Shown here: one piece after another, positions 18,765 to 26,908 of the stretch
Layout: every line of letters begins with the position of its first letter
Numbering within the stretch: position 1 is the first letter of the stretch
Assembly: GCF_013386115.1 (NCBI RefSeq)
Contig: NZ_JACAOR010000007.1
Coordinates: 272,702 to 336,701 of the forward strand
Direction of reading: 5' to 3'
DNA length: 64,000 nt
From: Pseudomonas gingeri
GTDB lineage: Bacteria > Pseudomonadota > Gammaproteobacteria > Pseudomonadales > Pseudomonadaceae
The notes under the pieces: generated by a model
Databases searched by the model: none
Told to the model about the DNA's origin: nothing
The model's input: the letters and a program-made list of their open reading frames with translations, nothing else
Position numbers and translations under genes: made by a program

Positions 18765-19499
18765 ATGTCTGAGCCCGTGAAATTGCGCGCCCACAGCCAG
18801 GCCCATTGCAAGGATTGCAGCCTGGCTCCTCTCTGCCTGCCACTTTCACTGAATCTGGAAGACATGGATGCGCTGGACGAAATCGTCAAACGCGGGCGTC
18901 CGCTGAAAAAAGGCGAATTCCTGTTTCGCCAGGGCGACACCTTCGGCTCCGTCTATGCGGTACGTTCCGGGGCCTTGAAGACCTTCAGCCTGAGCGACGC
19001 CGGCGAAGAACAGATCACCGGCTTCCACTTGCCGAGCGAACTGGTCGGGCTGTCCGGCATGGACACCGAGACCTACCCGGTGTCGGCCCAGGCGCTGGAG
19101 ACCACCTCGGTCTGCGAGATTCCCTTCGAGCGCCTGGACGAACTGGCCCTGCAACTGCCGCAATTGCGCCGGCAGTTGATGCGGGTGATGAGCCGGGAAA
19201 TCCGTGACGACCAGCAGATGATGCTGTTGCTGTCGAAAAAGACCGCCGACGAGCGCATCGCCACCTTCCTGGTCAACCTCTCGGCGCGTTTCCGTGCCCG
19301 TGGCTTCTCCGCCAACCAGTTCCGCCTGAGCATGTCGCGCAACGAGATCGGCAACTACCTGGGGCTGGCGGTGGAAACCGTTTCCCGGGTATTCACCCGC
19401 TTCCAGGCCAGCGAACTGATCGTCGCCGAAGGCAAGGAAGTGCACATCCTCGACCCGATCCAGCTCTGCGCGCTCGCCGGGGGCTCGCTGGAAGGCTGA
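18765..19499 (+). CDS. anr: Anaerobic transcriptional regulator Anr (FNR family)
   Basis: Anr senses oxygen with an N-terminal [4Fe-4S] cluster and activates genes for low-oxygen respiration, denitrification and arginine fermentation. In the 244-residue protein the cluster ligands are C15, C18 and C24 plus C117. The cyclic-nucleotide-binding fold follows (about residues 35-150), and a C-terminal winged helix with recognition helix [11 protein letters not shown] (about 206-216) matches FNR. A good ribosome site (AAGGAT) precedes ATG 18765. Its likely targets (ccoNOQP, hemN) are immediately upstream on the chromosome. Confidence 0.97.
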   Translation: MSEPVKLRAHSQAHCKDCSLAPLCLPLSLNLEDMDALDEIVKRGRPLKKGEFLFRQGDTFGSVYAVRSGALKTFSLSDAGEEQITGFHLPSELVGLSGMDTETYPVSAQALETTSVCEIPFERLDELALQLPQLRRQLMRVMSREIRDDQQMMLLLSKKTADERIATFLVNLSARFRARGFSANQFRLSMSRNEIGNYLGLAVETVSRVFTRFQASELIVAEGKEVHILDPIQLCALAGGSLEG

Positions 19500-19557
19500 T
19501 CCAGACACCCGTCGCGGGTATACTGCGGTGCTTACAGCCCCCCAGGACACCGCGACG

Positions 19558-20106
19558 ATGGCCTTCGACAGCTTCGATATCAAATCCCTGATCCGCCCGG
19601 TTATCGACTTTCCGAAACCGGGAGTGATCTTCCGCGACATCACGCCGCTGTTTCAGTCGCCACGGGCGATCCGGCTGGTGGCCGATACCTTTATCCACCG
19701 CTATGTCGAAACCGACTTCAGCCATATCGGCGCCATGGATGCCCGCGGTTTCCTGATCGGCTCGATCATCGCCTACCAGTTGAACAAGCCGCTGATCCTG
19801 TTCCGCAAGCAGGGCAAGTTGCCGGCCGACGTGCTGTCCGAGAGCTATCAGACCGAATACGGCGAAGCCTTCCTCGAAGTCCATGCCGATAGCCTGTGCG
19901 AAGGCGACTCGGTGCTGATCTTCGATGACCTGATCGCCACCGGCGGCACGCTGATCGCCGCCGCCAACCTGGTGCGGCGCATGGGCGCCAAGGTCTTCGA
20001 GGCCGGCGCCATCATCGACCTGCCGGAACTCGGCGGCTCCCAGCGCCTGAACGACATGGGCATCCCGACCTACTGCCTGACCCGGTTCTCCCTGTCGGAG
20101 AAGTAA
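19558..20106 (+). CDS. apt: Adenine phosphoribosyltransferase
   Basis: Apt salvages adenine to AMP using PRPP in the cytoplasm. The 182-residue protein has the PRPP-binding loop [14 protein letters not shown] (about residues 120-133) and the conserved [17 protein letters not shown] and [10 protein letters not shown] segments. ATG 19558 ([10 protein letters not shown]) gives the standard length; a GTG ten codons upstream is unlikely. A TATACT element at 19519-19524 may be its -10 box. Confidence 0.96.
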   Translation: MAFDSFDIKSLIRPVIDFPKPGVIFRDITPLFQSPRAIRLVADTFIHRYVETDFSHIGAMDARGFLIGSIIAYQLNKPLILFRKQGKLPADVLSESYQTEYGEAFLEVHADSLCEGDSVLIFDDLIATGGTLIAAANLVRRMGAKVFEAGAIIDLPELGGSQRLNDMGIPTYCLTRFSLSEK

Positions 20107-20120
20107 TCCTTCACCACGGC

Positions 20121-21269
20121 TCAGAGGCCCATCTGCTTGCCGATGATTTCGTTCATCACTTCGCGGGTGCCGCCACCGATGGAAAGGATGCGGTTGTCGC
20201 GGTACAAGCGCTCCACCAGGCTCTCGCGCATATAACCGAGGCCGCCAAGGATCTGCACCGCATCGTGGGTGATGCGGTCGGCGGTGTCGGTGGCGAAATT
20301 CTTCGCCATCGACACCTCCTTGATCACGCTCTGGCCCGCGGCCATCCTCGCCGCCTGGCGGTAGGTGAACTCCCGGGAAACCTCCAGCGCGGTGGCCATC
20401 TCCGCCAGGCGATGCCTGATCACCTGGAATTTGCCGATGGGTTTGCCGAAGGCCTCGCGCTGCCGGGCCCATTTCAGGCTTTCTTCCAGGGCCAGTTGGG
20501 CGGTCATGTTGGCCATGATCGCCAGGGCCAGGCGCTCACTCTGGAAATTGCCCATGATGCAGGCAAAGCCCATGTTCTCGGCCCCGATCAGATTGCCTGC
20601 CGGGACCCGGCAATCGTCGAAGAACAGCTCGGCGGTATCCGATGCCCACCAGCCCATTTTCTTCAGCTGTCGGCCCACCGTGAAACCCGGCGTGCCCTTC
20701 TCGATCAGCAGCAGGCTGATCCCGCCAAAGCCCGGCGCGCCGGTGCGCACCGCCACGGTGTAGTAGTCGGCGCGGATGCCACTGGTAATGAAGGTCTTGC
20801 TGCCGCTGACCCGGTAGCAGTCGCCGTCGCGCACGGCGCGGGTCTGCAGGTTGGCGACGTCCGAGCCGCCGCCCGGTTCGGTCACCGCCAGGGCGCTGAT
20901 CTTTTCCCCGGCGAGCACGGCCGGCACCACCCGCTCGCGAACCTCGGGACGCGCCCATTTGACGATGGGCGGCAGGCCGATATCCAGGGAACCGAGCCCT
21001 GCCACCAGTCCGCCGGAACCGCAGCGCATCAGTTCTTCGCTGGCCGCCACCTTGGCGAACAGGTCACCTTCGTGACTGCCGCCCAGCGCTTCGGGATAAC
21101 CGATACCGAGGATGCCCGCCGCGCCGGCCTTGAGGTAGAGCTCGCGGGGAAAGCCTTCGGCCTCTTCCCACTGCTCGATGTCCGGAAGGATCTCACGTTC
21201 GACAAAACGCCTGACGCTGTCACGCACCAGTTGGTGGCTGGGATCGAAGTATTCCTGAAAGGCAGACAT
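20121..21269 (-). CDS. Acyl-CoA dehydrogenase family protein
   Basis: This 382-residue FAD enzyme would oxidise an acyl-CoA at the alpha-beta position. Family signatures are ALAVTEPGGGSDVANLQT, the FAD-binding KTFITSGIRADYYTV, RQREAFGKPIGKFQVIRHRLA and QILGGLGYMRESLVERLYRD. The usual catalytic glutamate of the medium-chain type (YEGT) is replaced by glycine (GGGT, residues 365-368). E245 in NFQSERLAL sits where isovaleryl- and long-chain-type enzymes carry the catalytic base, so it is likely active with a branched or long substrate. Start ATG 21269 follows GGGAGC. Confidence 0.92.
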   Translation of the reverse strand: MSAFQEYFDPSHQLVRDSVRRFVEREILPDIEQWEEAEGFPRELYLKAGAAGILGIGYPEALGGSHEGDLFAKVAASEELMRCGSGGLVAGLGSLDIGLPPIVKWARPEVRERVVPAVLAGEKISALAVTEPGGGSDVANLQTRAVRDGDCYRVSGSKTFITSGIRADYYTVAVRTGAPGFGGISLLLIEKGTPGFTVGRQLKKMGWWASDTAELFFDDCRVPAGNLIGAENMGFACIMGNFQSERLALAIMANMTAQLALEESLKWARQREAFGKPIGKFQVIRHRLAEMATALEVSREFTYRQAARMAAGQSVIKEVSMAKNFATDTADRITHDAVQILGGLGYMRESLVERLYRDNRILSIGGGTREVMNEIIGKQMGL

Positions 21270-21336
21270 CGGCAAGCTCCCTGAGAAGACTCAGGAAACT
21301 TACCTAGCGCTTGCTTGGTTTTCAACCTATATCTGA

Positions 21337-21384
21337 GGGCTTGCCCGCGAAATGATCGTTCTTCGCGGGCAAGCCCGCTCCCAC
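21337..21384. repeat. REP palindrome
   Basis: GGGCTTGCCCGCGAA (21337-21351) pairs with TTCGCGGGCAAGCCC (21362-21376) across a ten-base loop and is followed by GCTCCCAC. This is a single fluorescens-type REP hairpin between the acyl-CoA dehydrogenase and moeA, which both read leftwards, so it lies after the moeA stop and before the dehydrogenase start. Confidence 0.85.
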
Positions 21385-21418
21385 AAAAGCTCAGCGTCTA
21401 AGGGGTTTGCCAGTGCAC

Positions 21419-22645
21419 CTAACCCAACACTTCACTCAGGGGAATGAAGTTGACCCAATCCCCTTCCACCAGCGTGCTGTCTTCCAGCACCTCCACCAGA
21501 CCCTCGGCCCAGGCCGCACTGCGCAGCACGCCGGAGCTCTGGTTGCGGTAGATGATCGCCCGGCCGTTTTCCAGGCGCCCGCGCAGGTATTCCCGGCGAT
21601 TACCCGGTTTCGGCCAGACAAAGCCGGCCGGAACCCTGAACTGCAGCGGCTGGACCTGCTGCACGCCCAGGCGACGCAGCAGGTAAGGCCGGGCCAGCAG
21701 TGCAAAGGTCACCAGTGTCGACGCCGGATTACCCGGCAGGCCGATCACCGGCACGCCACGAAAATGCCCGAAGGTCAGCGGCTTTCCGGGCTTGATCGCC
21801 AGCTTCCAGAGGTCCAGCTCGCCTTCTTCGCGCAGGGCGATGCCGAGGAAGTCCGCCTCACCGACCGATACTCCGCCGGTGGACAGGATCAGGTCCACAT
21901 CCCCCAGCTCCGCCAGGCGCTGGCGGGTGGTCGGCAGGTCATCCGGGAGGATACCGGCGTCCACCACTTCGCAGCCCAGGCGCTTGAGCCAGCTGCACAG
22001 CAGGACACGGTTGCTGTTGTAGATCTGCCCCGGCCCCAGTGCCCGGCCCGGCTCGATCAGCTCATCGCCGGTCGATAGCACCGCTACGCGGACCCGGCGA
22101 ATCACCGCCAGCCCGGCACACCCCAGGGACGCGGCCAGGCCCTGCTCGATCGGCCCCAGGCGGGTGCCCGCCGCCAGTACCTGTTCGCCGACCGTGGTTT
22201 CCTGGCCCTGGGGACGAATGTTCTGTTGCAGCACCAGCGGCTCGGTAAAGCGTATCCGCTGATCGGCCTGGACCTCGGCGTTTTCCTGCATTTCCACGCA
22301 GTCGGCGCCGGCCGGGACCGGGGCCCCGGTAAAGATCCGCGCACAGGTCCCGGGCAACAGCGGCGCCGGCGCCTGTCCGGCGAAAATCCGCTGGCTGACC
22401 GGCAACGGCTCGCCCTGCCAGTCGGCCAGGCGCAAGGCGTAACCGTCCATGGCGCTGTTGGGCCACGGCGGCAGGTCGAGGCTGGAAACCAGGTCTTCGG
22501 CCAGCACCCGGCCCTCGGTCTCTGCCAGCGGCAGGTATTCGGCCTCGCGGATCGGGGCCGCCTCGGCCAGTTCCAGCAGTCGGGCCAGGGCGACCTCGAC
22601 CGGAATCAAGGCACCGGTCTTGCCCGGCTTACCCGCGGGATTCAC
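21419..22645 (-). CDS. moeA: Molybdopterin molybdenumtransferase MoeA
   Basis: MoeA inserts molybdate into adenylated molybdopterin, the last common step of molybdenum cofactor synthesis. The 408-residue protein has DLPPWPNSAMDGYALR near residue 62, RIFTGAPVPAGADCVEMQE near 105, the nucleotide motif ILSTGGVSVGEADF near 251 and PVIGLPGNPAST near 290. The start is a GTG at 22645, inside the end of moaB (17-base overlap), which indicates coupling with moaB. Confidence 0.95.
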   Translation of the reverse strand: MNPAGKPGKTGALIPVEVALARLLELAEAAPIREAEYLPLAETEGRVLAEDLVSSLDLPPWPNSAMDGYALRLADWQGEPLPVSQRIFAGQAPAPLLPGTCARIFTGAPVPAGADCVEMQENAEVQADQRIRFTEPLVLQQNIRPQGQETTVGEQVLAAGTRLGPIEQGLAASLGCAGLAVIRRVRVAVLSTGDELIEPGRALGPGQIYNSNRVLLCSWLKRLGCEVVDAGILPDDLPTTRQRLAELGDVDLILSTGGVSVGEADFLGIALREEGELDLWKLAIKPGKPLTFGHFRGVPVIGLPGNPASTLVTFALLARPYLLRRLGVQQVQPLQFRVPAGFVWPKPGNRREYLRGRLENGRAIIYRNQSSGVLRSAAWAEGLVEVLEDSTLVEGDWVNFIPLSEVLG

Positions 22646-23168
22646 AAGGTGCCGCCTGTTTCAGGTGAGGAACGAAATTGCACGGCCGATGGCGCGAGTC
22701 CAGTTGCTCGGCGAGGATCCCGTCCCAGCCGGTCCGAACCGCGTTGGTCGAGCCCGGCAGGCAGCAGACCAGGGTCCCGTTGGCGAGCCCGGCCAGGGCC
22801 CGGGACTGCACGGTGGACGTGCCGATATCGGCCACGGAAATCTGCCGGAACAGTTCGCCGAAGCCGTCGACCTGCTTGTCCAGCAGGCACGCGACGGCTT
22901 CCGGGGTGCTGTCACGACCGGTGAAGCCGGTCCCACCGGTGATCAGCACGACCTGGACCACGTCCTCGGCGATCCAGGTGGCGACTTGCGCGCGGATCCG
23001 GTACAGATCATCCTTGAGCAATACCCGCTCGGCGAGGCGATGACCGGCGGCGGTCAGGCGATCGACGAAGACCTGCCCGGAAGTATCGGTTTCAAAGGTG
23101 CGGGTGTCACTGACAGTCAAGACCGCGATATTCAGCGGTACGAAGGGTGTATCAGCCTTGGCTTTCAT
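22629..23168 (-). CDS. moaB: Molybdenum cofactor biosynthesis protein MoaB
   Basis: MoaB/MogA-type proteins adenylate molybdopterin before molybdenum insertion. The 179-residue protein carries NIAVLTVSDTRTFETDTSG, the signature VVLITGGTGFTGRDSTPEA (about residues 77-95) and LVCCLPGSTNAV. Start ATG 23168 gives the normal length; a longer frame continues upstream but has no homology. It is cotranscribed with moeA and divergent from mobA, separated by 118 bases that must hold both promoters. Confidence 0.94.
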   Translation of the reverse strand: MKAKADTPFVPLNIAVLTVSDTRTFETDTSGQVFVDRLTAAGHRLAERVLLKDDLYRIRAQVATWIAEDVVQVVLITGGTGFTGRDSTPEAVACLLDKQVDGFGELFRQISVADIGTSTVQSRALAGLANGTLVCCLPGSTNAVRTGWDGILAEQLDSRHRPCNFVPHLKQAAPCESRG

Positions 23169-23286
23169 AGGCTTGGTCCAGTTGTTGTAGGAGAAAAAGG
23201 CCGGTGTTATATCACAGCGCCGCGGTTCATAGAGGCCGTCATACCGGCTCTGGCCGGCTCCGTCATCGTCCCCGTCGAGGCTTGCA

Positions 23287-23886
23287 ATGTCGCTGATCAA
23301 TGTCTCCATTCTGCTCCTGGCCGGCGGCCGTGGCCAACGCATGGGCGGCCAGGACAAGGGCCTGCTGGAATGGCGCGGCCAGCCGCTGATCGCCCATCTG
23401 CACGCGACGACACGGCCGCTGACCGATGACCTGATCATTTCCTGCAACCGCAATCGGCAACGCTACGCGGCCTACGCCGACCGCCTGGTATCCGACGACA
23501 GCGACGATTTCCCCGGGCCCCTGGCCGGGATTCGTGCCGGGTTGGCGGTGGCTCGCCACTCGCACCTGCTGGTCTTGCCCTGTGATGTGCCGCAGGTCGA
23601 TCGCGACCTGCTCCAGGGCATGCTCGACGCGGCCGGCCAGCACCCGGACCGGCCGCTGATGGTGCGCCAGGGCGAACACTGGGAGCCGCTGCTGTGCGTG
23701 ATTCCCGTGGCCCTGGTCGCAGCGTTCGCCAGTGCCTGGGCAACCGGCGAGCGCAGCCCGCGCAAGGTCATGCTGCCCTTGCAGGCCCAGGCCCTGCAGT
23801 GCCCGCCGGACGATCCGCGGCTGGCCAATCTCAACACTCCGCGTCTGCTTCAGCATTGCGACAGCCTGCCGGATGGACACGGGTGA
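23287..23886 (+). CDS. mobA: Molybdenum cofactor guanylyltransferase MobA
   Basis: MobA attaches GMP to Mo-molybdopterin, giving the guanine dinucleotide cofactor used by DMSO-reductase family enzymes. The 199-residue protein begins with the nucleotide-binding [38 protein letters not shown] and [15 protein letters not shown] (metal-binding Asp) follow. It is divergent from moaB-moeA. Confidence 0.95.
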   Translation: MSLINVSILLLAGGRGQRMGGQDKGLLEWRGQPLIAHLHATTRPLTDDLIISCNRNRQRYAAYADRLVSDDSDDFPGPLAGIRAGLAVARHSHLLVLPCDVPQVDRDLLQGMLDAAGQHPDRPLMVRQGEHWEPLLCVIPVALVAAFASAWATGERSPRKVMLPLQAQALQCPPDDPRLANLNTPRLLQHCDSLPDGHG

Positions 23887-23950
23887 GGAACTTGCTGAAA
23901 ATGCTGTCGTCTCAGTAGTAATCAATCCGAATTCTTTCTGGAGAAACACC

Positions 23951-24172
23951 ATGACTCAACGGACCCTCGCCGCACTCATGCTGACCATGGGCCTGGCGAC
24001 CCTCGCCGGCTGTTCATCGCCGACCGTGATCACCCTGAACGACGGGCGTGAGATCCAGGCCGTGGACACTCCTAAATATGATTCCGAATCGGGCTTCTAC
24101 GAGTTCAAGCAGCTGGACGGCAAGAACACCCGCATCAACAAGGATCAGGTGCGCACCGTCAAGGAGCTGTAA
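23951..24172 (+). CDS. YgdI/YgdR-type small lipoprotein
   Basis: This 73-residue lipoprotein has a signal peptide ending in the lipobox LAGC (Cys21). The mature part, SSPTVITLNDGREIQAVDTP and NKDQVRTVKEL, fits the DUF903 YgdI/YgdR family of small outer-membrane-associated lipoproteins of unknown role. GGAG precedes ATG 23951. A terminator follows. Confidence 0.92.
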   Translation: MTQRTLAALMLTMGLATLAGCSSPTVITLNDGREIQAVDTPKYDSESGFYEFKQLDGKNTRINKDQVRTVKEL

Positions 24173-24191
24173 GCCCTTCGCAAGCCCCCTG

Positions 24192-24222
24192 CAAAGCCCG
24201 CCCTGTGCGGGCTTTGTCGTTT
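24192..24222 (+). terminator. Intrinsic terminator after the lipoprotein gene
   Basis: CAAAGCCCGC (24192-24201) pairs perfectly with GCGGGCTTTG (24207-24216) over a five-base loop, followed by TCGTTT. Confidence 0.85.
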
Positions 24223-24335
24223 CCGACGACCAGAAGGCCGTCGGCAGGCGCAACCCGGCGCCGACGCCTATTCTATGGAGAACCCTGTCCAGGCCTTGTG
24301 TCCTTGCGCAAAGGGGCCCCTACGAGAGGCGAACC

Positions 24336-24782
24336 ATGAAAGTCCTCATGCTCCACGGCATCAACCACAATCTGTTCGGCAAGCGCGAACCGATCCGCTA
24401 TGGCGGGATCACGCTGGAGCAGATCGACGCCCGTTTGCTGAACCTGGCCAGGGAACTGCAGGTCGACGTCGCCAGCTACCAGACCAACAACGAAGGGGCG
24501 ATGTGCGCCCGCATCGAACGAGGCGCCAGCGAGCATGTCGACGCCGTGCTGATCAATGCCGGGGCCTGGGCCCACAGCAGCTACGATATCCGCGATGCCC
24601 TGGCGCGCCTGAAGGTCCCGGTGGTGGAACTGCACATGGCGAATATCCACGGCCGCGAGACCCTGCACCATCCCTCGGTGCTGGCCGAAGTGAGCGTGGG
24701 GCAGATCTGCGGGTTCGGCGTCGACAGCTACCTGCTGGGCCTGCGCGCGGTGGTCGGCGCGGCCCACGCCATGCCGGACTGA
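24336..24782 (+). CDS. Divergent type II 3-dehydroquinate dehydratase-like protein
   Basis: This 148-residue protein has the fold pattern of type II dehydroquinase, which dehydrates 3-dehydroquinate in the shikimate or quinate pathway. Active-site positions are kept: R17 and Y22 in KREPIRYGG, N74 and H80 in INAGAWAHSS, H100 in VELHMANIH and R107. Normally invariant surroundings are changed: GPNLNLLG is GINHNLFG, INPGAYTH is INAGAWAH, and the Ser before the second Asn is Ala. It may be a paralogue with a different or reduced activity. ATG 24336 is preceded by a purine-rich GAGAGGCGAAC. Confidence 0.8.
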   Translation: MKVLMLHGINHNLFGKREPIRYGGITLEQIDARLLNLARELQVDVASYQTNNEGAMCARIERGASEHVDAVLINAGAWAHSSYDIRDALARLKVPVVELHMANIHGRETLHHPSVLAEVSVGQICGFGVDSYLLGLRAVVGAAHAMPD

Positions 24783-24803
24783 ACCCGGTTCACCCGCGCC
24801 GAT

Positions 24804-25694
24804 TCACCAGTGCAGGATGATTTCGCTCTCGAAATGACGCTCCTGCCCACTGACCGGATCGATGAAACGCAAGGCCTGGGCCAGCAGCTTGAGCGGATTG
24901 GCGTAGTCGTCCTCGACGTCCTTGAGCACCTGTGGATAAAACGGGTCGTTGCAGATTCCCGCGCCCAGGGCAGCCATGTGCACCCGCAACTGGTGTTTCT
25001 TGCCGGTCACCGGGTACAGGGCATAACGCCACAGACCGTCGTTCCGCTCGACCACTTCGATGGCTGTCTCGGTGTTGCTGGCGCCCTCGCCTTCGCGCAT
25101 GCGGAAGAATGGCTCGCCCTCCACCAGGCGACTCTTGTGGACCCGCGGAAAGGACAGTTCGGGCAAGGCACGGGCAATCGCCTCGTAGCGCTTCTCGATC
25201 CGGCGGGTCGGAAACAGCGACTGGTAAGCCGAACGGCTCTCGGGATTGGCCGAAAACAGCACCAGCCCGGCGGTATGCCGGTCGATCCGGTGCAGCGGCA
25301 CCAGGTTGGGGTTGTCCAGCCGGCGGATCAGCCGGCGCAGCAAGGTTTGCTCGACATATTCGCCGGCCGGGGTCACCGGCAGGAAATGCGGTTTGTCGGC
25401 CACCACCAGGTGCTCGTCCGCGTAGAGGATCGTCTCCGTGACCGGAATCGGCGTCTCGTTCGGCACTTCGCGAAAGTAATGAATCTTCAGGCCTTCGCGA
25501 TAGGCCAGCTGTGCCGTGATCGGCCGGCCCTCGGCATCGAGCACCCGGCCCCGGGCAATGCGGTCGAGCCACTGCTCGCGACCGATGGCCTGGAAGTGCT
25601 CGCACAGGCACTCCAGCACGGTGGACCAGGCACCCGGTGGCAGGTACAGGGTGCTGGCCTGGTTTTCGGCGGCGTTGAAAGGCAAAGCGGACAT
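24804..25694 (-). CDS. RluA-family pseudouridine synthase
   Basis: This 296-residue enzyme should isomerise uridine to pseudouridine in rRNA or tRNA. The catalytic motif is HRIDRHTAGLVLF (Asp in HRID) near residue 140, with VVADKPHFLPVTPAG before it and the C-terminal KKHQLRVHMAALG near 245. ATG 25694 was chosen; a longer frame adds 14 residues without homology. The target base cannot be read from the sequence. Confidence 0.92.
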   Translation of the reverse strand: MSALPFNAAENQASTLYLPPGAWSTVLECLCEHFQAIGREQWLDRIARGRVLDAEGRPITAQLAYREGLKIHYFREVPNETPIPVTETILYADEHLVVADKPHFLPVTPAGEYVEQTLLRRLIRRLDNPNLVPLHRIDRHTAGLVLFSANPESRSAYQSLFPTRRIEKRYEAIARALPELSFPRVHKSRLVEGEPFFRMREGEGASNTETAIEVVERNDGLWRYALYPVTGKKHQLRVHMAALGAGICNDPFYPQVLKDVEDDYANPLKLLAQALRFIDPVSGQERHFESEIILHW

Positions 25695-25774
25695 GACGGG
25701 GCTCGAACGGTTGGCTAGGCCGGCATTATCCGGCAAGACCCGGGCGCCCCGTCAATCAATCGCGCCGCCAGACC

Positions 25775-26107
25775 TCAGCCGGCCGCCAGCTGGCTCTTCA
25801 CCAGGGTCGCGCCGGCCGCCTCGGTGTAGTCCTTCAGCCAGCGCAACACATCCACCGCTTCCCAGCGCCCCGGATCGTACAGCGCATAGAGCAATCCCTG
25901 GTACCCCACCACATCCAGCTGGCGGTGATAGCCCGCCCGCTGGAACAACGCCTCGATTTCCGCGAAGCAGGTGTTGAAATGCAGCTTGTTGAACGGCGTC
26001 TTGCCCTCCGTCACCAGCCCATCGAGGCGCAACTCCAGCACCGCTTCGCGGACGACATCCGCGGACATGCGGTTCACGCTGGCTTTCAATTGTTCGACGT
26101 TGACCAT
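25775..26107 (-). CDS. Conserved hypothetical protein, 110 residues
   Basis: This is a small soluble protein without a recognised domain. It contains VREAVLELRLDGLVTEGKTP and a C-terminal helical segment (WEAVDVLRWLKDYTEAAGATLV). AGAGGG precedes ATG 26107. It lies between the pseudouridine synthase and a holin-like gene, on the same strand. Confidence 0.7.
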   Translation of the reverse strand: MVNVEQLKASVNRMSADVVREAVLELRLDGLVTEGKTPFNKLHFNTCFAEIEALFQRAGYHRQLDVVGYQGLLYALYDPGRWEAVDVLRWLKDYTEAAGATLVKSQLAAG

Positions 26108-26257
26108 GCTTTTACCCTCTTGATCTTTCCTGGTTTCGTCCCTGGGTGCGCATGTCATGGTGGACATCCTGTCCCAACACCGAGACGAAAACTGTATGAA
26201 TATACAGTAACTGAATTTTTCGTAATCCGCCAACGGATTACCGGCCGCACACTGCGG

Positions 26258-26458
26258 TCATGATTCCCTGGGATGGACCTTTCCATAGACGTTGCCGCCG
26301 ATGAACGAACCCACCGTGCCCAGGATCACCATGGCATAGGTTGCACCATCAATCTTTCCATACCATGTCAAGGTCGCGGTGCTTACACCTACCACCAATG
26401 TCGCGAGAAATTTGCGTCCGCCCAATTGGTTGACCAGCAACACTTGCCTCCCTTTCAT
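26258..26458 (-). CDS. Small holin-like membrane protein
   Basis: This 66-residue protein has two predicted membrane helices (about residues 17-33 and 42-58, the second YAMVILGTVGSFIGGNV). Its pattern, a short basic N terminus, GRKF, a helix, WYGKI, a second helix and then VYGK, resembles small holin-like proteins found in phage genomes. A strong ribosome site (GGAGG) precedes ATG 26458. No other phage gene is nearby, so it may be a domesticated remnant; this is inference. Confidence 0.65.
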   Translation of the reverse strand: MKGRQVLLVNQLGGRKFLATLVVGVSTATLTWYGKIDGATYAMVILGTVGSFIGGNVYGKVHPRES

Positions 26459-26605
26459 CTCACTTCCTCCCTGCACCACCGAACGTGCTGCATCAAAACG
26501 TCATGACGCGACGTAAGCACAGGCGTTTTGCGGGTGCAAGCTCAGGCAATTTGATGAAACAGAAGGGTCGGGACAGCGTTGATCGCGGGGATTCAGGGGA
26601 AGGAT

Positions 26606-26842
26606 TCAGCGCACAAAGGCCACGACCTGCTCGGCATCGAAAGGCCAACCGAGCTCCGCGCCGTTATCCGCCCGGCGCAACACCGGAATCCGCAGGCTGT
26701 AGGTCTCGAACAGCTCTTCGCTGTCGGCGATGTCCACCAGTTCGACCATCAGGCCGTGTTCGACCAGCGGCATCAGCACCGCTTCGGCGACTTCACAGAG
26801 ATGGCAACCCAGGGTGCCGAACAATTGGCATTCAGGAAGCAT
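26606..26842 (-). CDS. Glutaredoxin-family protein (DUF836 type)
   Basis: This 78-residue thioredoxin-fold protein has a CHLC redox motif at residues 13-16 and the cis-proline segment RIPVL. DUF836 members are small glutaredoxin-like proteins of unclear substrate. It opens with MLPECQLFGTLGCHLCE and ends at a typical length. Confidence 0.88.
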   Translation of the reverse strand: MLPECQLFGTLGCHLCEVAEAVLMPLVEHGLMVELVDIADSEELFETYSLRIPVLRRADNGAELGWPFDAEQVVAFVR

Positions 26843-26908
26843 GGCAAAGGGTCCGGGACATGATGAAGGTTCATTCTAGGCCCGTCGCCCGGGGCAGTCG
26901 AGCCGGCC

